From assembly GCA_030062745.1 (NCBI GenBank), contig CP099846.1, positions 2,170,001 through 2,234,000 on the forward strand: a DNA stretch of 64,000 bases. The letters are read 5' to 3'. How positions within the stretch are numbered: position 1 is the first letter of the stretch; each line of letters begins with the position of its first letter. The notes below the pieces were generated by a model. The model made no database searches and was not told the DNA's origin. It saw only the letters and a program-made list of their open reading frames with translations. This document shows positions 37,001 to 49,000 of this stretch, in pieces. This stretch comes from Capitulum mitella (taxonomy: Eukaryota > Arthropoda > Thecostraca > Pollicipedomorpha > Pollicipedidae). The translations under genes were made by a program, and so were the position numbers.

Positions 37001-40000
37001 TATCGAAAAGCCGGCAACCGGCCGTCAATATTGCCGACAATCAGTTAGACGCTTTGAGATGTATAAGATTCCTGATCTTACCAAACAAACGATTGTCATC
37101 GGGCTTTATCGGATCCCAGCACTACGTGAGGAGTTTGCGTTGCTTGTGGCACCCTGCAGTTCTGAGGCGGCGGTCTCAAGAAATGGGGTTTGGGGCAGTT
37201 TTCGCGACGCTGACCGTAGTGATTCCCGTGGATAAATATAAGCAACATTTTCACATTGCGTTTAAGCATATCATTAATCCTCAGGTTCTGATATGATCTT
37301 ATCGTGTTTAAAAAGTATGAACTAAATAGCAACAAAGACTCAGAAAGCCAGAACAAGACGGCAAAAGCAGAAAAACGACGAAACGGAACTATGTACATCC
37401 CTTCATACGTCGTGACGTAGTGCCGATGTACTCGTATTTTCATCGATGTAGTAAGCATTCAATGTAAATTTTTAAGTGACAGCTAATTGCTGGTATTTCT
37501 AGACATAGGGCACTCACAAAGGTCTGAGGGTTGTCTTACTGCTGAAAAAAATGGAAGCTATCGCTGCTGCCTATTACCGATCATGTCGGGAGAGCTATTT
37601 CTCACGTCGGTCCACATACCGGTGTATTCCATGTATGCAAATTGAGCCTCACGAAAGCGCCGCTGATAAACAAAAGCTAACGAAATCGGATTCATATATC
37701 ACAGACGAAATAGGCCAGCCCACTGGTCACTACTTTATTTCTGGATGTAAAGGCACTGGTTCGAATTCGGCGAAACGCGCAGTTTTCCTTTCTCCCCAAC
37801 GATCCGCGTGACAGACACGACGTTCCGTAGCCAAAGCAGTCCACACATTAACCAGATCAACACGTCTTCGAACAGGAAATGGCTAAACTGGACCACAACT
37901 TTCTCCGCGTTTGGTACGTACCCTCTGCCTGAGTCATAGTCGCCTGGAGAGATTCGTTGATGGCCCTGATCTGGTCCTGGACTTCTCGGCTGTCGTTTAT
38001 TATGTTCGGCAGAGAAGCGATCAGACCCTCTGCCTGGAAAAAACGCGACATAGCGGGACTGCTGCGTGTGTTTTAAGGTTCCTATACTGTTGTCGGCTGG
38101 CCGCATGGATAAACTGCCGCTCAGTCGATGGCCTGCCATAGCAAGTAAACTGGCCTCCGACATTTTTGCGTAAGGGAGGAGGAAAACTTGGGGCAGGCAA
38201 CTGGACGCTAACAATCTTCAGGAGCATGGCAGGACGGTGTACCTGTCTTGCAAATTCTGGACTTTTTAAGAAAATGCGATACTTTTATAGCAAGCGCGTT
38301 TGTACGCAGTAAAGCCAAGCGTTTAAAACACATACAAGAGGTCGCATTTCCCAATGCGGGTCACCATTACCCTGATGATGATGGTGTTGGCGAACTTGGT
38401 GAAGTCGAGCGTATCGTACAGAGCTTTGAGCGACAGCTGAGTCTCGATGTAGTCGGTGAAGTATTGCTGGTACTCTTCGCTCTGGTTATTGATCTGGTAC
38501 AGACGCCGCCAGGGAGCGCCGACCGTCGAGGAGACGTTCACGGTCGTCACCTCCTCATTCAGCTCTTCCACCTCCTCGAACAACAGCTCCACACAGCCGT
38601 CACGGCACTCTGCCCACGTCACGTCAGCGTCAGACCCGAACAGATTCACGTCAGGTCAACATCCGGTCAACATCAGTCACGGAACAGACTTTTCAACGAT
38701 TGCAGCGGAAAGGGACGGGGAGAGGCACGAGACGGGCGTCCCCTGCATTTATCAGATCTTGAACATTGCGGGAAAACTGACTCAGAACGCCTCGGCCGCC
38801 TCTCCGAGCTTCCGGATGGCTCCTCCGTCCCTGATCATTTGTGCTAGCATGTGATGAATATCGTTCACAGTCAGCAAGCTCGATACTTGCGCTGGAAACT
38901 TGACTGGCAGCTAGCCCGTCTCCAGCCTATCCCAGGCCTGCGGACGGCAGACGGGCGCGGACCAGACCGCCCCCGGCGGCGCCTGACCTTGGCAGCCTCG
39001 GTCGGTGAACGCGTGTCGCGGCTCGCAGCCGGTGCAGGTGCGGCCGGACACGCCCGGCCGGCAGTAGCACTGGCCGGTGTCCGGCTGGCAGTGGCTGCTG
39101 ACGCTGCCCGCCGGGTCGCAGCCGCAGCTGACGCAGCCCACCGCCGGGTCCCGGGCATCGCCATAGTAGCCGTAGCTGCATCTGGTGGGGGGAAGGCACG
39201 GTCAGAGGAAGAGCCAGCTGAACACGCGGATGGAAAGCAGCGCGGCTCGATGGAATATATAATGGCGGTAGACGTGTTTAAAGGGACCGCTGGTTTAACG
39301 GCATGATGACCTCAATAGCTCCCACAGCGAGAAACAACGTGACAAATCAGCGATACTGCAAGGAATATTCTGCATGGAAATTCTTTATTCACGAAAGCAA
39401 GCTAATGCGAAGTGACTAATACACCAGTACAGCACAAAGACGTCAGCTTCAACGCCAGCTTTGTACTTCGCGAGTTTCGCGACCCTAAATCATCGCCCGA
39501 GGGCGTCGAACATTCCGATATTGTTCCTACCTGTCGCAGCGTTCGCCGGTGTAGCCGGGCTTGCACTGGCAGCGGAAGGTGTTGCGGTAGAAGGAGACGC
39601 ACGAGAGGCCGTTCTGCAGCTCGAGAGAGGGGCACAGACAGCGGCGGCAGCCGTCCTCCAGCGGGTTGCCATAGTAACCGTCGGCGCACACGTCGCAGCG
39701 AGGTCCCGCCAGTGTTGCCGGAGCAGTTCTGGCGGCGGACGGCGCGCGTTTGCGGCGACGATGTCTCCCAGGCCACACACGCCGACAGCGCCAGCTCGGC
39801 TCGGCATGACGACCTAACGGCGAATGAGGTACACAAAACCGGGCAAGAATAAACACATACCAGAAGAATGTGCTGTCGATGAGATCATGGTCTCGTCTGG
39901 GGTCGGCCTACGACACCACTTAATGGTGATCACCCAGCGTAGCTCTCCATGCATTCACGTACAATGCACTGGGTGCTTTTCTTCCCGGCCCCAGCATCAG

Positions 40001-43000
40001 CCTCACTCCAGAGGTCCGCGGGCGCTGTGCCGTCTCACCAGGCAGCGTCCGGTCTCTCTGTCGCAGGTGACGGCCCGGCCGCTGCACTGGCAGGGCACCG
40101 CCTCGCCCACCAGGTCGATGATCACCTGGCTGCTCTGGTAGTCCTGCCGGTACGTCCGGTAGAAGCCGATGCTCGGGTCCTGGAAAGGCGGCAGTTCTTC
40201 GCTCAGAGGCGCTGAACAGAACATGCAAGGTGTTTCGACCCTGGCTCATGGTGCAAGGGCAAAACTGGAGGTGGCGCTTGTGTGATATTTCTGACATGAC
40301 GGTATGGAGAACTAGTACGGACCCATATTTATCACGTTCATTAACTGTGCAAGCTTTTACCGGGTGTCTCAGTCGACGTCAACATACAACAGGGACGACG
40401 TTCTGAAGACGGCGAGATGAATACGTTGTTTACGAAACTAGAACAATCTCATTTCAGCTAATGTAGGCCGTCTCAGCCCAACGTCCCAGCATCGCCCGTC
40501 GAGATGGCTCCCAGCCCCTCCGTCTCCATGTCCTGTTCGGATCCTCCTCAACTCAGCAGGAAAAACGAGTGCCTTCTTCGAAAATTCGCCTCTGTAGGAT
40601 TTTCAGATCCTTCCAGAGCCATCTCTGTATGCCTTCCCACCTGGCACGAGGTACCGTTGTAGGGCTGAGGGCACGCGCATTTTTCAACGCCGAGCGCGGG
40701 CGCGCCGGGCCGACCAAACGTGGGCTCCGCCACGTCCCAGCTAACCTCCGATATCCTGAAACGCCACCAGACGTGGCCGTCCAGCACTGCGGCACGTGTG
40801 GGCCAACAGCGGCTCCAGCAGGCTGTGATCGCAGAAGGTACAGGAGCGATGCGACTCACGGATAACGCACGAGGCGGATATCAGCGGCCTCCAAGCGAGG
40901 CGCGCGGGGACGAAGAAGCACCGGAGCTCAAACGCGGAGTGCGGAACAGCGTCCCCGCCGACGTTCGCGGGCACACGGACAGGCGAACGCCGGGGTCGCG
41001 GTCTGGCAGCTTACTCGGCCCGTTCCACGTCCAGCAGCTCCGTGGCTCTGATCAGCACGTGCTGGGTGTTCTGCAGGGCCACCATCAGCATCTCGCGCGA
41101 CACGGACGACACGGGGTCGCCCTTGCGTCGCCACAGCGCTTCGTGGAACCTGGGGACAGCACACGGTCACAGAGGAGCGGTTAACGATTTCGGCGGAGGG
41201 CGAGTTATCCTGGTTCAAGACTCCACAGTCTGCTCCAGTTAATCTACGGATTTTACACTTGTGTGTTTCCAACAAAATCAATAACACACTCCGACCGCTT
41301 ATGATGTTCACTGGACATGTGCATGAACAATACGCATTTATCATGAATTCGAAAATATATGGGCCCCCGAGGTGGACGGCGCAGGTGGCTGAGGACCATA
41401 CAAAGCATGACTTGTTATGCATGCCCAGCCGCACGGGTGTACCATTTATGGAGGAATATGTTCCCAACGCACCAATCCGGATGGGATGGAGGGACCTTTT
41501 ACGCGCTTTGAAGGCCACGACATGGTCGTTCGGCCTTACAGGAAGCGAATTCGATGCAGCTCAGACGGTGATTTAGCACCCTCCGTGAGCAAAAGCCAGG
41601 GTGCCCGTCACAAACGGTTGTGAGGCGAGTGTGCTACGGCCACGTGAAGGCATCGGGAAATGTCTGTTGCACTCCCCATGACTTTAACTGCCGCACCTGA
41701 AATCCTCCTCCTCTTCCTCCTCCCGCAACTCTTTGGACAGGCATAGCTTACATTCGAAACTAAATGCTGGTCAGCACGTTGTGGGCAACATCCGATACAT
41801 AGCACGGAACATCTAGCAAACCTGGAAGAGACCTGTCTCTGAGCAGTACTGACCTGGCCTTGGTAGAGGCCTCCCGTCTGCGCGTAGTACTGGCATGGCC
41901 TGGTGAAAGCCGTCCTCCGTTGGCGTTGTTTCCGGGTAGCACTGACCTGACCTGGCAGAAGCCTCCTGTCTCCAGGCACTACTGACCCGGCCTGGTAGAG
42001 GCCTCCCGTCTGCGGGAAGTACTGGCGTGGCGTGGTACAGGCCTTCGGTTTCCGGTTAGTTATGTCTGACCTGGTAGAGGTTTCTTTCCCGGTTAGTACT
42101 CAGCTTGCCAGATAATGGCCTCCTGTCTGCGGGTGGTACTGACCTGACCCGGTGGAGGCCTTCTTTCCCCAGGTAGTACTGACCTGACCTGGTAGAGGCC
42201 GTCCTCCGTCGGCGTTGTTTCCGGGTAGTACTCGAGCACCAGCCGGTCGTTGCCCTGCAGCTGGACCAGCGGGTAACTGGCCAAAATCGAGTCCGGGAAC
42301 TCCCGGGAGCCGCCCGAGTTCTGGATCCTGAACCGCAGCTCGCCGTTATAGGACCGAATCTGGCGACGGACGTTGTACATCAGCAGTCGGAGGCAGCAGC
42401 CTCTGGGCACGACACACGTTCACCTGAGCCGCTGGTGCCCCGAGTACATCTTTACCACATTCTGGGAGGAACACAGGTAAATTATAGATGTCTTAGAAGC
42501 TGAAAGGAACATCCGACACCAGCATAGCGTAATCACAGCCGCTTGCACTTGCAAGCTATTTCGCTTTCATAGTGTTTACAAAGGCCTGAAACTCTTGCAC
42601 AGTGCCGATGCCCCTGTTTGCCAGAGGCGAGGTTTCGGTCGGCAGCGGCGGGCCGCACCGGCCGGACCCGGCCGACGGCGTCACCTTGTCGCCGAGGAAC
42701 TCCGGCGGCAGCTGCCAGTAGATGGGCGCGTCGAACGGGAAGCTCAGCCCGAGCCGGACGTCGCCGCTGTGGCCGGGGATGACGCGCAGCGAGTTGGTGA
42801 CGTTGAGGCGCGTCTGGCCGGGCGCCAGCGTCACCGCCCGGTCGTCGGGCAGGGTCAGCTGCCGGTCAGCGGGGCTCGGTCAGCTGCTGGCCAGTCGGGC
42901 CCGCCGCCGCCGGTGGCCGGCTGACGGTGCGCGCTGCGGCGGCTGCCGTCCGGCGTCAGTGGTTCTGGCAAGGCCGTGGGACGAGCGGCGTGTCCGCTGG

Positions 43001-46000
43001 TGCGCCATTCAGCCGTCGAGCCGAACAGTTCGTGACGTTTCGCGGGGGTGAGAAGCAGCCGTGCGCTGCATTCTGCAGAATGCAGCCTAGATCGTATTTG
43101 CTTAGCAAACAGCTCTTGTGCTCGCACTGAAAACTGATTCTGATATGAAAAATGCACAGCAAACTCCCAGAATTGATAAGTAATCGGTAGGTAACAGATT
43201 TCTGATTGTATCAAGCTAACGGAATTTGTTAGTAAAAAAAATCCTGTTTCGTCTACTGAAAACTGATGGAATTCACATCTGGGGATCACTGGTAAGACGG
43301 CATAATTATAAGCGTATGTTTATTTTGGCATGGCAGAAGCGATAATTACTATGTACATCCTTCGTTAAACAAGCATAACCTTTGTGCTGCTGTGAGGTGA
43401 AATCGTTGTGCGCAAACACAGGCTGGGTTTTCAAGCTGTGTTGGGTGAGGCAATACACGCTCCCAGCCCGCCGCTTACATGCAGGTTACACGGAAGCCTG
43501 GCGTTTTGCTGGATGACGTATATACAAAATGGGTTAGAACAGGTCAATGCTCGTCAGCGAATCAGTCGGAGAGACAGCGCAAGCAAAAGGGCAAGCTGCC
43601 CCTGTCTCGGAAACATCTGACATGGAAAGAAACCACTCAGACGGCTCCCCTGGTGTGAAATCATTGCGCCGCTTTTGGACTAAGGCCACGCATGACGTCA
43701 TTTACGATGACGACGTTTTCCTTGGCGGGTCTTTCACTGTTGATGTATGACTGTCGACGAGTTCGCTGGAATTTTTCAGCAGAAAAATTTAATCCAATGC
43801 AGTTTGAGAGCCACGTGGCACTGAACTCAGCTGACTAAACAACCACCGACGTCGTGTGTTCCTTCACTCCACCTGCGGCCTCTAAAATGGAGGTCTCGTG
43901 AAAAATGTCAGGTTTACGCTTTGGTTCTCAAACGAATCGTGTATGTAATACTGAAACCTGGTCAACCACTCGCCAATGCGTGACACGCAGTGGCGCATCC
44001 AGGACTCTGTTTAGCGAGGGAGGGGGTGGGAACACCAGGGAAAGCCCAAAACAAGTATGGAGTCTCTTTCCGAAACCGTAAGTCCCCATGGCTACAAAAA
44101 TAATAAACTGTCAAGGCAGCGAAGGCCGGCCAAAAGGCTATGGCCCTTGCAAATGTTCATTTTTTTAATGTTCATGTTGGGCTAGGAAATACACGACAAA
44201 TACGATAGGGAATATACGAAATACATGATAATTTAAAACTGTTAAAAAACCGTCTCTAGAAGTTTTTATCGGAGGAGCTCCATGTGAAATCATTTAACGA
44301 ATACATGGGACAGGAAAATGACCGCAATTTTTTGAGTCTCTTAAACGTTTGTTGGAGGCTTATCCATTTCTCCTTCGAAACATGAAACAGAGGAAATGAA
44401 CGGCTCAGCGCGATAACTGACACATAACTGACTTACGCAAGGAATATTGGCCGCGAACAAAATACTTCCTGAGTGATTAACTATACCCTACCACAAGAAT
44501 GCAACGACACACCTTTCCTGGCGTACCGAAACAAAACGGACCTAAAACCAGGGGACTCCCGGCAAACACTCGAGGGGTCTAGACGACCAGACGGTCCTAT
44601 CCCTCAGCAGACACACACATCTACCGCAAGAAGCACATCAGATACCCGGTTATCATAGACCACTATCTTATATGACGTCCCAAGTGTGACGATACTCGTG
44701 ACATGACAGTCCATAGCAGGCCACTCCTTCCACGTCCAAGGGCCCGCTGTCTGAGGCCATGAACAGTCGATATCGGGACCATGACGTCACATACCGCTGT
44801 TCAGCCTTGTGGGGGGTCAGGAGCCCGTGTGCATTGCAGAGGCTCCTGAAGCCTGGGAAATCCCAGCGAATCGAACCATGCGCCAACCCTTTGAGAGGGC
44901 CCATGAGACAAGAGGCTCTCGTGCTATCAAGGCCTGTCGGCGAACAGATCCGACTCCAGCCGTCTGCCCTGGCACAGTCAGGGGTCTCATTATGAGCGGC
45001 GGCTAACGAGTGGGACTCTGTCTAGCAGGGGAAATGGAAGCAACGTGGAGTCCCGGGGTCCGCAAACTATCCGTATTTTCGAGCGATAAAAATATCTCAG
45101 TAGGTGAGTCCAATAAACCGCTGCCTCCCAGAGACGGGAGGCATCGATAAACTGGTAAGCCCTTAAGTTCAACAGCAAGAGGCTCGCAAGACATCGGAGA
45201 ATCTTGCGGTTTGCGCAAGGGATCGGCTTTTTATTTGTGGTGGACACAAAATTCACAGATAGTCCACAAGGTTTTGTTCCTAGACTCCTCAATTAGACTC
45301 TGATCCCAGTCTTGCCGGGAGGCTCTTCAGTAATTCTGGGAGACCTCCGGATCCCTGTCTCCCTGGCTACGCTGCTTTTGGTAAGAAACGGTCACAGGAT
45401 AGGCTAGTGGTCTCTCCCCAGTTTTCCTATTCAAAGACGCCAAACAACGCCGCACAGCTATAGTGGGGCACAAAATTGCTGCACCTTCCATACGCAGGCA
45501 TATGAAAACAAATTATTAAACAAAGAATTTGAAGGACAATATCGAGCTTAAGAGCGCAGCTACCCACGAGTACGATGAAGAGCCGACGGCTTCCTCCCGA
45601 GTTGCCTATCAGCGTTATTCATCGGGCAGTACCTCTCAGACACGACAGACCGTCCTTTCTCGGCGGTTCACTGACGCCCTCTCGTGCCGAGTTCATCACC
45701 GACGGCCCAGTTCCGGACGTGGGCGGGGCGGGGGCGGCGCGGAGGTGCAGGCGTGAGCTGCGACTCTCAACACGCCGCAGCTCTCCCGCTCAGCTTCGCA
45801 GCCGCGCCGGCGGCTCGCCTGACCCAGGCGCGCCCACGCCCGCCGCCGGCGTCCGCGCCCTGGCCGACAGCGCGCGGCTCGGCGCCGGAAGCGCGCCACT
45901 TCCGGCGGTCCGCCTGCCGCCCCGAGGTGGCGCCGCGCGGCCGGCTACGGTACAGTCATGCGGCGCCGGTGGGAGCGGCGGCGCCCGGCCGGGGGCGGTG

Positions 46001-49000
46001 CCCGATACCAGACGGGCCGCTCCAGGAAAGTACAGGCCAGGCCGACCGGCGGCCGGCCGGGAACGGCCTCGTCTGGCGAGCCGCAGACCTGCACACGTCC
46101 GCGTCCCGCCGCCGGCAGACGACGGACGCCGCGGCCGGCGCGCTCCGCAGCAGAATGGAGGGCAGACACGCTGGCGGGCCGGCTCTCTGCCGACATCAGC
46201 GGTCGCGCACCGCCGGAGGCGGCCCGAGGGGTCTGGAGGAGAGCGGACGGTGGACAGGCCAGGGGAAGGGGCCGCTCTCTGCCGAGACGAGCAGTTACAC
46301 ATCGCCGGAGGAGGACGGAGGAGGAGGAGGAGGACGGAGGAGAAGGGGAGGGCGGCAAACCCGACACCGCGTCGCACGTGCACGCATCCCCCGCTGCAGC
46401 CGGCTGAGGGTTAGCCACAACACAGACGACGCGCGGTATCACGCGGCCGTCCGGACGCACGACGCTCGGCTCATACGTGGATGTAGCAGATCTCTTCCGT
46501 GTTCCACGGAACAACGGGCAAGGTCTCGTACGTTTCGGCCGTTTCGTCGTACTCGAGGACAACCGTGCGGTTCGTCTCTACCACGTGGAGCTGAAACAGG
46601 GCGTTCAGGTCGGCGCGTGCGAATGAAACAGGGCAAGGCAGGGCGGCACGTGGAACTGAAGCAGGGCAGGACAGGTCGCTACGTGGAGGAGGCGAGCGAA
46701 GATCCGCGCCTGCAGCACCTGGGAAATAATGAGGTCTGCCAGAGCCGAGGTCACAGGGTGTCATGGCGTTCCTTTTATCTGTTTGCTTAGCCGGCCGGAA
46801 ACCATGCGAAGCACGTCAAGGCCTGGTCAGGGCACCGAGATGTACGCGCGTGAATCACATCGGCGATAATTCGGTAACATGTGACGTAAAGCTTCTGACA
46901 CAGACGGATAACGATCGCCTGACGAAACACCGGCTCAGATGGATACAGTGCTGACAGAACAACATGTCAGTATAATCCCGCGACAGGACAGAAAATAAAC
47001 AAAGTCACGAACAGGGCGCGGAAATCGCTTAAGCACTTCGGACATGTTACACTGACGCAAAAGGCGACACGGAAAAAAGAACGACACCACGAAAAGATCA
47101 AACGGCTTCGTCTAAAGGCCTCGCATCCCCCTCCGCGGCCTGAAACGGAGACGCGCGGCAGTCGGCCACCGCCAGCAGCCGGCCGGCGCGCGGCACGTAC
47201 CGGAGTCCAGGAGAACTCGGCCTGCGAGCACTGGCCGCTGCGGGTGAAGCAGAAGCAGGCCGTGCAGCCGTCCGGGTTGTCGGCGCTCAGGCCGAACGTG
47301 TTGACCGCGCACTGGTCGCACCTCTCCCCGACCGTGTTCCGCTGACGACAGGGCAGAACGGCGGACGTCGGTGGCGGCAGAGGAAGGAGCAGCTGCATTA
47401 ATAGGTGCACGAATCCCCAGCTTCGTGCACCTATTAATGCATCTGTTTGTTAGTTTCCTTGATCTTGATGAATCAAGATCAGAGACACTAACAAAGAAAG
47501 AAATCGTCGACATCGTATCAGATTCAGCAGCGATGTGGACGGATAATGCGGGATAATCCCCGATAACTGTATGAGATAAATGGCACTCACTCTAGAGCTT
47601 AACGCACCAAAAAATGCTGCACATAGCATTAATCTTCTAAAAAAAGTACAAAGGTTTCATGCACTCCCCAGCCATGCCGCCAGCGTAATGGGTGATCAAC
47701 TGAATCATAAGCCGTGAGAACTCTTCGCTGCTAATTTTCGACAATCGCGCCATTTCATTGTCGTTAACAGGTGGGAATGCATGACGCCGCACTCCTGAGA
47801 CATCTCCTTGTTCGCAATCGCACATACAACAGGGCAGTAATGTCTGTTGCTCACACTGCGATTTGACGTGGGGCGATTGCATGTTAGAACAATTTCGCAT
47901 CCTTTTGTGACGCACACTAAAGACCAAACGAGGCGCGATGGCCACATAAACTACCTGAGCCACAATGACCGCGTACGTATACCGACTACCAAGTGAGACA
48001 AAAGCCATCATCCCTGCCATCAAAACGCTGGGAATGCAGCCCGGGCGGCAGGGGGTCCACGCGCGGCGGCCGACTCGGCAGCAGTGTATGGATTGTCTTG
48101 GACGGCTTTGAACGCTGACCAAGAGCCGCTCGCGCAGTCAGGTGTCCCGGAAAGGCAACAAGCAGGTCGGACCCGCCGGAATTCAGAACCGCGAGGGCCG
48201 CTCGGCGCGCACATCAAAAGCAAGTCAGGGCGGCGGCCGGCCGCTGGTCGGTGCATTCACGCTCCCAGCGGCGGCTCAGACGGAGGCCGTCCCTTGTCGG
48301 CCACCCCTCGTGCGGCGCTCCGGTCTTCCCCACGGACACCCCGGCCCCGGCCCCGGTTCTGACCCCGTCCCCGGCCCCTATCCCAGTCCCGGCTCCGGCC
48401 CCGGCCCCTGTCCGGCTCCGGCTCCGGCTCCGGTCCCAGCCCCGGCCCCGGTTCTGACCCCGTCCCCGGCCTCTATCCCAGTCCCGGTTCCAGTCTCGGC
48501 CCCTGTCCCAACCCCGGCTCCGGCCCCGGCTCCGGTCTCGGCCCCGGCTCCGGCTCCGGCTCCGGCTCCGGTCTCGGCTCCGGCTCCGGCCCCGGCTCCG
48601 GCCCCGGCTCCGGCCCCGGCTCCGGCTCCGGTCCCGGCCCCGGTCCCGGTCCCGGTCCCGGTCCCGGTCCCGGTCCCGGCCGCGGCCCTGCTCCGGTCCC
48701 GGTCCCGGTCCCGGTCCCGGTCCCGGCCCCGCTCCCGGTCCCGGTCCCGGCCCCGGTCCCGGCCGCGGTCCGGCTCACCTTGCAGCGACAGCGGCCGTCC
48801 CGATCGCAGGGGCAGGTGCCGAGCGTGTCGCAGTCCTCCGTGCCGGCCGGGTCACACTGGCAGCGGCGACAGCGCGGGAAACCAAAGTAGCCGCGAGCAC
48901 ACTGATCGCAGCTGGAACGGATGAGAGGTCAGGACGGTGCCCGCGGGTCCAACTTGCCAGGAAGCCAACACAATCGGTCAGTAACGTCCACAGGAAGGCT

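Noticed and set aside
41015-41518. Alternative frame through exon 10 starting [10 protein letters not shown]
   Set aside because: It would follow directly from exon 8 in phase 0 but loses the L4 homology. The frame with VSREM and HVLIRAT is the conserved one.
44470-45360. Possible small interspersed element with a GGTTCGATTCGCTGG box
   Set aside because: Resembles a polymerase III B box, but no matching A box, tail or target duplication could be found by eye.
45575-46790. Plus-strand open frames of up to 368 codons
   Set aside because: Very GC-rich DNA with few stop codons. Several frames on both strands are open at once, and no motif or splice logic supports any. Real laminin exon 6 lies on the minus strand within this span.
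47637-48122. Minus-strand 161-codon Cys-rich frame in intron 4
   Set aside because: No recognisable Cys spacing or family, no splice sites and no link in phase with the laminin exons; probably a chance or old repeat-derived frame.
48142-48924. Plus-strand 260-codon Pro/Ala-rich frame
   Set aside because: Translation of the CCGGTC/CCGGCT hexanucleotide array and of the antisense of exon 4.
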